Shown: positions 46,207 to 54,971 of the stretch, one piece after another
Layout: every line of letters begins with the position of its first letter
Position numbering within the stretch: position 1 is the stretch's first letter
Assembly: GCF_001279005.1 (NCBI RefSeq)
Contig: NZ_LGCN01000002.1
Coordinates: forward strand, 134,246-198,245
Direction of reading: 5' to 3'
DNA: 64,000 nucleotides
Source: Streptomyces caelestis
GTDB taxonomy: Bacteria; Actinomycetota; Actinomycetes; Streptomycetales; Streptomycetaceae
The notes under the pieces: generated by a model
Databases searched by the model: none
What the model was told of the DNA's origin: nothing
Seen by the model: only the letters and a program-made list of their open reading frames with translations
Position numbers and translations under genes: made by a program

Positions 46207-47052
46207 TCAGGCGGAGATCCCCGTGTTCTCCTGTTCGGCCTCTACGCGGGCGTTCCAGTCGCGCTTGGAGGCCTGCCAGCCGTCCTCGTCGTGGCCGAGC
46301 CGCCAGTAGCCGGAGATCGACAGGTCCTCGCGCGGAACGCCGCGCTCCACGCGCAGCAGACGGCGCAGCTCCTTCACGCAGTGGGCCTCGCCGTGGACGA
46401 AGGCGTGCACCCGGCCCTCCGGGAAGTCGAGGGTGCGGACGGCCTCCACCAGGGCCTCGCCGACGGGCCGGCCACCGCGGTGCAGCCAGCGGACCTCCGC
46501 ATCGGAGTCGATCTTCTGCTCTTCCTCGGGGCCGGAGACCTCCACGAAGGCGAACACCCTGGCGCCGTGCGGCAGCGCCTCCAGCGAGCGGGCGATCGCG
46601 GGCAGCGCGCTCTCGTCACCGGCGAGCAGATGCCAGTCGGCGTCCGGGTCGGGCGCGTAGGCGCCGCCGGGACCGATGAACCGGACGACCTCGCCCGGCC
46701 GGACGTTCGCCGCCCAGGGGCCGGCCAGGCCCTCGTCGCCGTGGACCACGAAGTCCAGGGTCAGCTCACGGTGCTCGGGGTCCCAGTGGCGCACCGTGTA
46801 CGTCCGGGTCACCGGCCACTGCTCGCGCGGGAACTCCTCGCGGACACGCTGGAGGTCGAAGGGCTCCGGATACGTCGCCCCCGCGGCCGGGAACAGCAGC
46901 TTGACGTAGTGATCGGTGCAGGTGTCCGCCGAGAAGCCGGAGAGCCCCTCACCGCCGAGCACCACGCGCTGCATGTGCGGGGTCAGCCGCTCGGTGCGGA
47001 CGACCTCGGCGGTGTGCGGCGCGCGCGGGGCGCGTACCGGTCGCTCTGCCAT
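46207..47052 (-). CDS. Siderophore-interacting FAD protein (ferric-siderophore reductase, ViuB/SIP type)
   Basis: The 281-residue protein has an N-terminal FAD barrel with 'RTYTVRHWDPEHRELTLDFV' and a C-terminal SIP domain ('HLLAGDESALPAIARSLEAL', 'RVHAFVHGEAHCVKELRRLL'). It reduces ferric siderophore complexes in the cytosol to release iron. ATG 47052 has GGGAGG upstream. An iron-box sequence lies 23 bases further upstream, so expression is expected in iron shortage. Confidence 0.92.
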   Translation of the reverse strand: MAERPVRAPRAPHTAEVVRTERLTPHMQRVVLGGEGLSGFSADTCTDHYVKLLFPAAGATYPEPFDLQRVREEFPREQWPVTRTYTVRHWDPEHRELTLDFVVHGDEGLAGPWAANVRPGEVVRFIGPGGAYAPDPDADWHLLAGDESALPAIARSLEALPHGARVFAFVEVSGPEEEQKIDSDAEVRWLHRGGRPVGEALVEAVRTLDFPEGRVHAFVHGEAHCVKELRRLLRVERGVPREDLSISGYWRLGHDEDGWQASKRDWNARVEAEQENTGISA

Positions 47053-47075
47053 GAGGAGCCTCCCAGCTGTCACAG

Positions 47076-47094
47076 TTAGGGTTGCCTAAGTTAG
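47076..47094. promoter_or_regulatory. Iron box (DmdR/IdeR operator) before the SIP gene
   Basis: TTAGGGTTGCCTAAGTTAG agrees with the actinobacterial iron-box consensus (TTAGGTTAGGCTAACCTAA) in its TTAGG and CTAA arms and lies directly upstream of the gene. Repression by Fe-DmdR1 is inferred. Confidence 0.72.
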
Positions 47095-47158
47095 CACCTC
47101 GATCAAGGTCGACGCCTCGTCGGCGGAGTCTCCGTCAGGTTCGGCCGGGTGTGCGGTT

Positions 47159-48091
47159 TCACGCCGAGAGGGTCGTCAGCAGGCGCTGCAGCGAGCCGCC
47201 CAGGCCCCACCGGGCGGCCAGGGACTCCGCCCCGGCGGGGTCGCGCGGTCCGCGCGGCAGCGCCGTGTCGACGTCCGGGAGCGGAACGTCGTCCGCGACC
47301 CGGACGACCCGGGGAGCGACCGCGAGGTACGGTCGCGCCTCGTCCAGACGCTTGCGCTGCGACGGCGTGAGCCTGGCCTGCCGGTCGTCCACGGCCGCCA
47401 GGATCCCGGCCAGGTCGCCGAACTCGGCCAGCAGCTTGGCCGCCGTCTTCTCCCCGATGCCGGGCACGCCCGGCAGGCCGTCGCTCGGATCACCGCGCAG
47501 CAGCGCCAGATCCGCGTACCCCTTGCCGTCCACCCCATACTTCCCGCGCAGCACGGCCTCGTCGGTGACCTGGAGCGTGCCGACGCCCTTCAGCGGATAC
47601 AGCACGCGCACCCCGCGCGCGTCGTCCACCAGCTGGTAGAGATCGCGGTCGCCGGTGACGATGTCCACCGGCCCGCCGGCGCGGGCGGTGAACGTGCCGA
47701 TCACGTCGTCCGCCTCGTACCCGGCGACCCCCACCCGCGCGACGCCCACCGCGTCGAGCACGCTCTCGATCACCGGTACCTGCGGGGACAGCGTGTCCGG
47801 CACCTCCTCCGCGTCCGGACCCGCCGCACGCTCCTCGGCGACGCGGTGCGCCTTGTAGGAGGGGATCAGCTCCACCCGCCACTTCGGGCGCCAGTCGGCG
47901 TCCATGCAGGCCACCAGGTGGTCGGGGCGGTGGTCCTTGACCAGGCGGTCGATGAAGTCGAGCAGCCCGCGCACGGCGTTCACCGGAGTGCCGTCCGGGG
48001 CCCTGACGGACTCGGGGACGCCGAAGTAGGCGCGGAAGTACAGGGAAGCGGTGTCGAGGAGCATCAGTCGTCCGGTCACGCCCCGCATCAT
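47159..48091 (-). CDS. 5'-3' exonuclease (FEN-like, DNA polymerase I type)
   Basis: The 310-residue protein is a stand-alone 5' nuclease: N-terminal 'MLLDTASLYFRAYFGVPESV', acidic clusters 'VACMDADWRPKWRVELIPSY', 'GYEADDVIGT', 'TGDRDLYQLVDD' and the helix-3-turn-helix 'DGLPGVPGIGEKTAAKLLAE'. It resembles the exonuclease domain of PolA and likely trims flaps. The start is uncertain among ATG 48091, ATG 48088 and GTG 48079. Confidence 0.92.
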   Translation of the reverse strand: MMRGVTGRLMLLDTASLYFRAYFGVPESVRAPDGTPVNAVRGLLDFIDRLVKDHRPDHLVACMDADWRPKWRVELIPSYKAHRVAEERAAGPDAEEVPDTLSPQVPVIESVLDAVGVARVGVAGYEADDVIGTFTARAGGPVDIVTGDRDLYQLVDDARGVRVLYPLKGVGTLQVTDEAVLRGKYGVDGKGYADLALLRGDPSDGLPGVPGIGEKTAAKLLAEFGDLAGILAAVDDRQARLTPSQRKRLDEARPYLAVAPRVVRVADDVPLPDVDTALPRGPRDPAGAESLAARWGLGGSLQRLLTTLSA

Positions 48092-48318
48092 GCCGCACCC
48101 CACCGACAGCGTCCCGCGAAAGCACGCGCACGCGTCATGCGCGACGAGTTGCGTCCTGCGCCACCTGTGTGAGGCGTCACACGTACACGTTTGCCTTGTG
48201 CAAAACCGGGGAGGCGCGGCCCCGGAGCGATGCCGGTTACAGATTCAACTGTCGTGGGCCGCGTGAGCCGTCCGCCGGACATCGCTCCTGCCATTTGCCG
48301 TCGAGACAAGAGGTACGC

Positions 48319-49410
48319 GTGTCATCCAGGCTTGAGGCCGAGCATCTGTTCAAGGTGTTCGGCAGACGACCGGACCAGGCGGTCGAACGACTGCGCCAGA
48401 AGAAGACCGACCGGGAGGAGCTGCGCGCCGACGGCGCCACCGCCGCCGTCATCGACGCCTCGTTCACGGTGGAGCCGGGCGAGATCTTCGTGGTCATGGG
48501 CCTGTCGGGCTCCGGCAAGTCCACCCTGCTGCGGATGCTGAACGGCCTGCTGGAGCCCACCGCCGGACACGTGCGCTTCGACGGCCAGGACCTGACCGCG
48601 CTGCCCGACCGGGAGCTGCGCAAGGTCCGCTCCAGGAAGATCAGCATGGTCTTCCAGCACTTCGCGCTGTTCCCGCACCGCAGCGTCCGTGACAACGCCG
48701 CCTACGGTCTTGAAGTGCAGGGCGTGCCCCGCGCCGAGCGCGAACGCCGCGCCGACGAGGCGCTCGCCCTGTGCGGCCTGGCCGGCTGGGAGAAGTCGTG
48801 GCCCGACGAGCTGTCGGGCGGCATGCAGCAGCGCGTGGGTCTCGCCCGCGCACTCGCCACCGACGCCGACCTGCTGCTGATGGACGAGTCCTTCAGCGCC
48901 CTCGACCCGCTGATCCGCCGCGACATGCAGGACCAGCTGATCGAACTGCAGAAGACCCTGAAGAAGACGATCGTCTTCATCACCCACGACCTCAACGAGG
49001 CCATGCGTCTGGGCGACCGGATCGCGGTGATGCGCGACGGCCGCATCGTGCAGATCGGCACCGCGCAGGACATCCTGATCCGCCCCGCCAACGACTACGT
49101 CGCCTCCTTCACCCAGGACGTCGACCGCTCCCGCGTGCTCACCGCCGGCGCCGTGATGGAGCGCGAGGTCCGCGGCGACGAGGCCGACTGCGGCTGCGAG
49201 ACCGCGACGCCCGAGACGCCGTTCACCGACCTGTGCGCGATCAGCGCCCGCGTGCCGCACCCCGTGGCGGTGCTGGACGAGGGGGACGCGCTCGTCGGGA
49301 TCGTGCCCCGGCAGCGCCTCGTCGGCTTCCTCGGCGACGAGGAGTCCGATCCCGGCGTCTGCGACGCCCCGCGGGACAAGGGCGGCGAGAAGGTGATGGC
49401 CCGTGCCTAG
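48319..49410 (+). CDS. Glycine betaine/proline ABC transporter ATPase
   Basis: The 363-residue OpuAA/ProV-type ATPase has Walker A 'GLSGSGKST', signature 'LSGGMQQRVGLARAL' and Walker B 'LLLMDESFSALDP'. The C-terminal 80 residues have one CBS-like part ('HPVAVLDEGDALVGIVPRQR') and a 'CGC' triplet. It energises import of compatible solutes under osmotic stress. The start is GTG 48319; it overlaps the permease-receptor gene by 8 nt. Confidence 0.94.
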   Translation: MSSRLEAEHLFKVFGRRPDQAVERLRQKKTDREELRADGATAAVIDASFTVEPGEIFVVMGLSGSGKSTLLRMLNGLLEPTAGHVRFDGQDLTALPDRELRKVRSRKISMVFQHFALFPHRSVRDNAAYGLEVQGVPRAERERRADEALALCGLAGWEKSWPDELSGGMQQRVGLARALATDADLLLMDESFSALDPLIRRDMQDQLIELQKTLKKTIVFITHDLNEAMRLGDRIAVMRDGRIVQIGTAQDILIRPANDYVASFTQDVDRSRVLTAGAVMEREVRGDEADCGCETATPETPFTDLCAISARVPHPVAVLDEGDALVGIVPRQRLVGFLGDEESDPGVCDAPRDKGGEKVMARA

Positions 49411-52027
49411 GATCCCGCTCGGCGACTGGGTCAACAGCGCCGTCGACTGGCTGCTCGCCAACGTCAGCTGGCTGTTCGACTTCTTCAAGGCCGTCTTCAC
49501 CGGCGCCTACGACGGTGTCAACGCCGTCCTCCAGGCCCCCGAACCGCTGATCCTCTGCGGCATCTTCGCGGTCATCGCCTTCTGGCTGCGCGGCACCTTC
49601 GCCGGCGTCCTCACCTTCTTCGGCTTCGCCTTCCTCGACTCCATGGAGTTGTGGGAGGACTCGATGGTGACGCTGTCGCTGGTCATCGTCGCCACGATGA
49701 TCGCGCTGGTCATATCGGTGCCGGTGGGCATCTGGGCGGCCCGCTCGGACCGGGTCAGCGCCGTCGTCCGGCCGGTCCTGGACTTCATGCAGACGCTGCC
49801 CGCGATGATCTACCTCATCCCGGCGATCCTGTTCTTCGGGACCGGCTCCGCCCCGGGCATCGTCGCCACCCTGATCTTCGCGCTCGCCCCGGGCGTGCGC
49901 ATGACCGAGCTGGGCATCCGCCAGGTCGACAAGGAACTGGTCGAGGCCGCCGAGGCGTTCGGCACCACCCCCCGCAACACCCTGCTGCGCGTGCAGCTGC
50001 CGCTGGCGCTGCCCACGGTGATGGCGGGTGTCAACCAGGTCATCATGCTGGGCCTGTCCATGGCCGCGATCGCCGGCATGGTCGGCACCGGCGGACTCGG
50101 CGGCGCGGTCATCGAGGCCATCGGACAGCTCAACATCGGCCTCGGCGCCGAGTCCGGCATCGCCATCGTCATCCTGGCGATCTACCTGGACCGCATGACC
50201 AGCGCCCTGGGCACCCAGGTCTCCCCGCTCGGCCGCCGCGCCGCCGCCAAGGCGCGCGCCGCGCAGGGGCTGAGGATCTGGTCCTACCGTCCCCGCCCGC
50301 AGGTCGCCGTGATCGGCGTCGTCGTCCTCGCCCTGGTCGCGGGCGGCATGGGGATCTTCGGCGGCTCCGGCGGCTCCGCCGCCACCACCACCACCGCCGG
50401 CGGCGAGAAGGTCGGCGACGGCAAGAAGGTCACCATCGGCTACATCCCCTGGGACGAGGGCGTCGCCTCCACCTTCCTGTGGAAGGAGATCCTGGAACGG
50501 CGCGGCTTCGAGGTCGAGGCCAAGCAGTTCGAGGCCGGCCCGCTCTACACCGCCCTCGCGCAGGGCGACGTCGACTTCCAGACGGACTCCTGGCTGCCCA
50601 CCACCCACGAGGCGTACTGGAAGAAGTACGGCGGGAAGCTCGACGACCTCGGCTCCTGGTACGGCGAGACGTCGCTGGAGCTGACCGTCCCGGCGTACAT
50701 GGAGGACGTCGACAGCCTGGAGGACCTCAAGGGCAAGGCGTCCGCCTTCGGCGGGGAGATCACCGGCATCGAGTCCAGCGCCGGCATGATGGGCCTGCTG
50801 AAGAGCAAGGTCCTCAAGGAGTACGGCCTGGACAAGGAGTACAAGGTCGTCGACAGCTCCACGCCGGCCATGCTGGCCGAGCTCAAGCGGGCCTACAGCA
50901 AGAAGGAACCGGTCGTCGTCACCCTCTGGTCGCCGCACTGGGCGTACAGCGACTACGACCTGAAGAAGCTGAAGGACCCCAAGGGCAGCTGGGGCAAGGG
51001 CGACGGCGTGCACACGGTGTCGCGCAAGGGCTTCGCCGACGACAACCCGCTCGTCGGGAAGTGGCTGAAGGACTTCTCGATGACCGAGAAGGAACTCACC
51101 GGCCTGGAGGCCGAGATCAACAAGGCCGGCAAGGGCAGGCAGCAGGACGCCGTCCGCGCCTGGCTGAAGGACAACCCGGACGTCGTCGACAAGCTGGCCC
51201 CGGCGGGGTCCGGCCCGGGCGACACCCCCGCCGAGGCGAAGCGGACGCTGGACGTGGCCTGGTTCCCCTGGGAGGAGGACGTCGCCGTCACCTACCTGTG
51301 GAAGAACGTCCTCGAGCGGCGCGGGTACAGGATGAACCTCAAGCAGATGGACGTCGGCCCGGTCTACACCGGCCTCGCCTCCGGGGACCTCGACCTCAAC
51401 TTCGACGCCTGGCTGCCGTACGCGCAGAAGAACTACTGGGACAAGAGCAAGGACAAGCTCACCGACCTGGGCACCTGGTACGAGCCCACCTCGCTGGAGA
51501 TCGCGGTCCCCTCGTACGTCAAGGACGTCAGGTCCCTGGAGGACCTCAAGGGCAAGGCCGACCTCTTCGACGGGCGGATCATCGGCATCGAGCCGGGCAC
51601 CGGTGAGATGCAGCTGCTCAAGAACGAGGTGCTGCCCGGCTACGGCCTGGAGGACGAGTACGAGGTCGTCGACGGCTCCACGCCGGCGATGCTGGCCGAG
51701 CTCAAGCGCGCCTACGCCAAGAAGGAGCCCATCGCGGTCACGCTCTGGTCGCCGCACTGGGCGTACAGCGACTACGAGCTGACGAAGCTGAAGGACCCGA
51801 AGAAGGCCTTCGGCGAGGGCAACACGATCCGCACCATCGCCAGCGAGAAGTTCCCGGAGCAGTACCCGCGGCTCACCGAGTGGATCAAGGGCTTCCGGAT
51901 GAGCGAGGACGAGCTCGGCACCCTGGAGGCCGAGATCAAGGACCGCGGCCAGGGTCACGTGGAGGAGGCCGTGGCCGCCTGGCTGGAGGAGCACCCGGAC
52001 ATGGTGGAGCGGATGACCCCGCGGTAA
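49403..52027 (+). CDS. Glycine betaine transporter: permease fused to two tandem substrate-binding domains
   Basis: The 874-residue protein has a ProW-like permease (about 1-300; EAA loop 'ELVEAAEAFGTTPRNTLLRV'), a hydrophobic anchor, then two OpuAC-type receptors. Receptor 1 is about 340-595 ('IGYIPWDEGVASTFLW', 'LWSPHWAYSDYDLKKLKDPK'); receptor 2 is about 615-870 ('VAWFPWEEDVAVTYLW', 'LWSPHWAYSDYELTKLKDPK'). The Trp residues form the aromatic cage for quaternary ammonium. The two are roughly 50% alike, so they arose by duplication. The start is GTG 49403, coupled to the ATPase. Confidence 0.93.
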   Translation: MPRIPLGDWVNSAVDWLLANVSWLFDFFKAVFTGAYDGVNAVLQAPEPLILCGIFAVIAFWLRGTFAGVLTFFGFAFLDSMELWEDSMVTLSLVIVATMIALVISVPVGIWAARSDRVSAVVRPVLDFMQTLPAMIYLIPAILFFGTGSAPGIVATLIFALAPGVRMTELGIRQVDKELVEAAEAFGTTPRNTLLRVQLPLALPTVMAGVNQVIMLGLSMAAIAGMVGTGGLGGAVIEAIGQLNIGLGAESGIAIVILAIYLDRMTSALGTQVSPLGRRAAAKARAAQGLRIWSYRPRPQVAVIGVVVLALVAGGMGIFGGSGGSAATTTTAGGEKVGDGKKVTIGYIPWDEGVASTFLWKEILERRGFEVEAKQFEAGPLYTALAQGDVDFQTDSWLPTTHEAYWKKYGGKLDDLGSWYGETSLELTVPAYMEDVDSLEDLKGKASAFGGEITGIESSAGMMGLLKSKVLKEYGLDKEYKVVDSSTPAMLAELKRAYSKKEPVVVTLWSPHWAYSDYDLKKLKDPKGSWGKGDGVHTVSRKGFADDNPLVGKWLKDFSMTEKELTGLEAEINKAGKGRQQDAVRAWLKDNPDVVDKLAPAGSGPGDTPAEAKRTLDVAWFPWEEDVAVTYLWKNVLERRGYRMNLKQMDVGPVYTGLASGDLDLNFDAWLPYAQKNYWDKSKDKLTDLGTWYEPTSLEIAVPSYVKDVRSLEDLKGKADLFDGRIIGIEPGTGEMQLLKNEVLPGYGLEDEYEVVDGSTPAMLAELKRAYAKKEPIAVTLWSPHWAYSDYELTKLKDPKKAFGEGNTIRTIASEKFPEQYPRLTEWIKGFRMSEDELGTLEAEIKDRGQGHVEEAVAAWLEEHPDMVERMTPR

Positions 52028-52425
52028 CCGCCGCACCGGCCGCCCCGAGGGGCGGGCCCGGACCCGCACCTGACGGCGCGGCCGGGCCCGCCCCTCGGGC
52101 GTGTCCGGAGCCGGGCGGGAACACGGTAGGAATCCGGACAACCACGCAGCGCGATGTCCTCCCCGAACCTCCCCGTGACCTTCCGCCGGGCGGGGGTGAC
52201 AATGGCGGGAACACCCCTTAATCGCACGCGGGAGGAACCGAGGGGCCCGCAGGACGACTGGCGTGAACCGGCGGGTCGATTCCGGTCGCGTGTGACGGCG
52301 ACGTGACAGGCGCCTGAAACGGTTTGCCGAACATGCGTAGGGTGCAGACAACCCACGACGAGGAGTGCGCCGGACGGGCGGCGTCACGGGGTGCGGGACG
52401 ATCTGCGGAGGAGGGAGCCGGAGCG
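52028..52425. other. Intergenic region after the betaine operon
   Basis: The first part holds the terminator at 52044-52099. The rest of the 398 bases, including an AT-richer part around 52300-52360 (GGTTTGCC...CATGCGTAGGGTG), is the probable promoter region of the XRE-cupin gene. No gene is visible. Confidence 0.5.
52044..52099 (+). terminator. Terminator after the betaine transporter
   Basis: A perfect 18-bp stem (52044-52061 with 52082-52099) with a 20-nt loop begins 17 bases past the stop codon. Confidence 0.75.
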
Positions 52426-52995
52426 ATGGGCGATCACAAGGAACAGCCCTTGCGGGTGGGCGCGGCCGTGCGGCGGCGACGCCGCGCACTGGACCTCACC
52501 CTCGCCGTCGTGGCCGAGCGCAGCGGCCTGTCGGTCCCGTTCCTCAGCCAGATCGAGAACGAGCGGGCGCGCCCGAGCCAGAGCTCCCTGGAGAAGGTCG
52601 CCGACGCGCTGCGCACCACCGCCGTGGAGCTCCTCGCCGCCGCCGACCCCGCGTGCAGCGTGGACGTCGTCCGCGCCGAGGGCGCCGAGCCGTGGGCGGA
52701 ACCGCACGTGCGCTCCCTGGTGCGCGGGCACCACCAGATGCACGCCTCCGAGTTCACCGGCGACCATGACGCCGGCCGTGAACTCCAGTTCCGCAACGAC
52801 CAGTTGATGTACGTGGCCGACGGCGCCGTGGAGATCGAGGCGGAGGGCCGCGCGTACCGGCTCGGCCGCGGCGACACCCTGTACCTCACCGGAGGCGTCC
52901 GGCACCGCTGGCGGGCCACGGTCCCGGAGACGCGGCTGCTGGTCGTCGCCGTCGCCGAGCACATCGAGGCGCTGCGGGACAAGCCGCGCCGATGA
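52426..52995 (+). CDS. XRE-family regulator with cupin domain
   Basis: The 189-residue protein has an N-terminal helix-turn-helix ('LTLAVVAERSGLSVPFLSQI' then 'ENERARPSQSSLEKVADALR') and a C-terminal cupin_2 domain ('FRNDQLMYVADGAVEIEAEG', 'YLTGGVRHRWRATV'). ATG 52426 has an AGGAGGGAG site. Such proteins usually sense a small metabolite through the cupin. It overlaps the next gene (ATGA), so it is part of a two-gene operon. Confidence 0.92.
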   Translation: MGDHKEQPLRVGAAVRRRRRALDLTLAVVAERSGLSVPFLSQIENERARPSQSSLEKVADALRTTAVELLAAADPACSVDVVRAEGAEPWAEPHVRSLVRGHHQMHASEFTGDHDAGRELQFRNDQLMYVADGAVEIEAEGRAYRLGRGDTLYLTGGVRHRWRATVPETRLLVVAVAEHIEALRDKPRR

Positions 52996-53720
52996 GTCCC
53001 GTCAGGGTCGTCTCCCTCGTCCCGTCGCTGACGGAGGCCGTGGCGCTCTCCGCCCCCGGCTCCCTGGCCGGCGTCACCGACTGGTGCACGCACCCGGCCG
53101 GACTGGACGTCGTACGCGTCGGAGGCACGAAGAACCCGAAGACCGACCGGATCGTCGCCCTCGCCCCCGATCTGGTGATCGCCAACGAGGAGGAGAACCG
53201 CGAGCCCGACCTGGCGGCCCTGCGCGCGGCGGGCCTCGACGTACTGGTGACCGAGGTCCGGACGCTGTCCCAGGCCTTCGGCGAGCTGGACCGGGTGCTC
53301 ACGGCGTGCGGGGTGACCGCCCGCCCCCGCTGGCTCGACGAGGCCGAGGCGGCCTGGGCGGCGCCGCCGGCGCCCGCGGAGCGCCGGACGGCGGTCGTGC
53401 CCGTGTGGCGGCGCCCCTGGACGGTGCTGGGCCGGGACACCTTCGCGGGCGACCTGCTCTCCCGCCTCGGCGTCGACCACCTGTACGCGAGCCACCCCGA
53501 GCGCTATCCGCGGATCCCGCTCGACGCGCTGCGCGCGGCCGGTCCGGACCTCGTCGTGCTTCCCGACGAGCCCTACCGCTTCACCGCCGACGACGGCCCG
53601 GAGGCATTCCCCGGCCTGCCCTGCGCGCTCGTCGACGGCCGGTACCTCACGTGGTACGGTCCGTCGCTGGCCGGGGCGCCCACGGTGCTGGGGCGGGCCC
53701 TGCGAGCGGCGTTCCGCTGA
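52992..53720 (+). CDS. BtuF-like helical-backbone metal-receptor fold protein
   Basis: The 242-residue protein resembles cobalamin/ferric-siderophore binding proteins ('RVVSLVPSLTEAVAL', 'VGGTKNPKTDRIVALAPDLV', 'RYPRIPLDALRAAGPDLVVL'). It has no signal peptide or lipobox, so it is probably cytosolic, unlike true transport receptors. It is translationally coupled to the XRE-cupin regulator (ATGA at 52992-52995) and may serve as its ligand-handling partner. No transporter genes are adjacent. Confidence 0.85.
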   Translation: MSPVRVVSLVPSLTEAVALSAPGSLAGVTDWCTHPAGLDVVRVGGTKNPKTDRIVALAPDLVIANEEENREPDLAALRAAGLDVLVTEVRTLSQAFGELDRVLTACGVTARPRWLDEAEAAWAAPPAPAERRTAVVPVWRRPWTVLGRDTFAGDLLSRLGVDHLYASHPERYPRIPLDALRAAGPDLVVLPDEPYRFTADDGPEAFPGLPCALVDGRYLTWYGPSLAGAPTVLGRALRAAFR

Positions 53721-53849
53721 ACGGGCCGGGCGCCGGCCGGCGGCGCGTACAGGGCGAGCGCCGTCACGTCGTGGACGACCACCACGTCGTCGCGAAGCGC
53801 GTCCCCCGCCACCGGGGAGCACCCTTCCCTCGCGGCATAAGCTGGGGTT

Positions 53850-54791
53850 ATGGGCAGAACGGATGACCACGACCATCCCGGGCACCGCTCTGCGAGCCCG
53901 GGGGCCCTGGCCCACCGGGTGCCGGACCTCGGGGCGCTGGAGCTGCTGCTGGCGGTGGCGCGGCTGGGGAGCCTGGGCGGGGCGGCGCGGGAGGTGGGCA
54001 TCACCCAGCCCGCCGCCAGCAGCCGGATCCGGTCGATGGAACGGCAGCTCGGCGTGGCCCTGGTCGACCGGTCGCCGCGCGGGTCGCGGCTGACGGACGC
54101 GGGGGCGCTGGTCACCGACTGGGCGCGGCGGATCGTGGAGGCCGCGGAGGCCTTCGACGCGGGCGCGCAGGCGCTGCGGGACCGCAGGGACTCGCGGCTG
54201 CGGGTGGCGGCGAGCATGACGATCGCCGAGTACCTGCTGCCGGGGTGGCTGCTGGCGTTGCGCGCGGACCGGCCGGACACGGCGGTGTCGCTGCTGGCCG
54301 GGAACTCCGCGGCGGTGGCGGAGCGGCTGCTGTCGGGGGAGGCGGACGTGGGGTTCGTGGAGGGACTGACGGTGCCGGCGGGGCTGGATTCCGCGGTGAT
54401 CGCCCATGACCGGCTGATCGTGGTCGTGGCGCCGTCGCACGCGTGGGCCCGCCGGCGGCGGCCGATCGGGGCGGAGGAGCTGGCGGGTACGCCGCTGATC
54501 CTGCGGGAGAAGGGGTCGGGGACGCGGCAGGTTCTGGACGCGGCGCTCGGAGGGCTGGCCCGGCCGTTGATCGAGCTCTCCTCCACGACCGCCGTCAAGG
54601 CGGCCGCTGTCGGTGGCGCCGGACCGGCGGTGCTGAGCGAGCTCGCGGTGGGGGAGGAACTGGCGATGCGGCGGCTGGTGCGGATTCCCGTGGACGGGAT
54701 CGCCCTGGCCCGGGATCTGCGGGCGGTGTGGCCGACGGGGCACCGGCCGACGGGGCCGGCGCGGGACTTGTTGTCGCTGACGCGGGGGTGA
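53850..54791 (+). CDS. LysR-family transcriptional regulator
   Basis: The 313-residue protein has the N-terminal LysR helix-turn-helix ('GSLGGAAREVGITQPAASSR', 'IRSMERQLGVALVDRSPRGS') and a periplasmic-binding-like effector domain ('LLAGNSAAVAERLLSGEADV', 'LILREKGSGTRQVLDAAL') of the CysB/CbbR type. No obvious target transporter lies next to it, although this subtype often controls a divergent gene. The start ATG 53850 has no strong ribosome site. Confidence 0.9.
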   Translation: MGRTDDHDHPGHRSASPGALAHRVPDLGALELLLAVARLGSLGGAAREVGITQPAASSRIRSMERQLGVALVDRSPRGSRLTDAGALVTDWARRIVEAAEAFDAGAQALRDRRDSRLRVAASMTIAEYLLPGWLLALRADRPDTAVSLLAGNSAAVAERLLSGEADVGFVEGLTVPAGLDSAVIAHDRLIVVVAPSHAWARRRRPIGAEELAGTPLILREKGSGTRQVLDAALGGLARPLIELSSTTAVKAAAVGGAGPAVLSELAVGEELAMRRLVRIPVDGIALARDLRAVWPTGHRPTGPARDLLSLTRG

Positions 54792-54810
54792 GCCCGGTGG
54801 GGGCCGGGCG

Positions 54811-54920
54811 GGGGTGGGTCGCGCAACCCGGCGTTCGCGGGGGTACTGTCGCGCCCACCCGTGCCGCTGGGTGCGCCTCCCAGGCCTTTGAGGCACGGGG
54901 GGAGGCACGACTGCCCGCGG
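54811..54920 (+). repeat. Interspersed repeat, copy C (short form)
   Basis: This block begins GGGGTGGGTCGCGCAACCCG and ends GAGGCACGACTGCCCGCGG, as copy B does, but lacks the central CTCGGCTTCGCTCGAG module, so it is 110 rather than 164 bp. Confidence 0.78.
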
Positions 54921-54971
54921 ATACGGCGACGACTGCTCGCGGAGACCGAGGCGACCGTCCGAGGTGGGCGG

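Noticed and set aside
49241..52489. 1082-codon frame antisense to the betaine transporter
   Set aside because: Repetitive Leu/Gly/Val product without motifs; shadow of the real gene.
53721..53849. Short frames between the BtuF-like and LysR genes
   Set aside because: Too short, without ribosome sites or typical codon bias.
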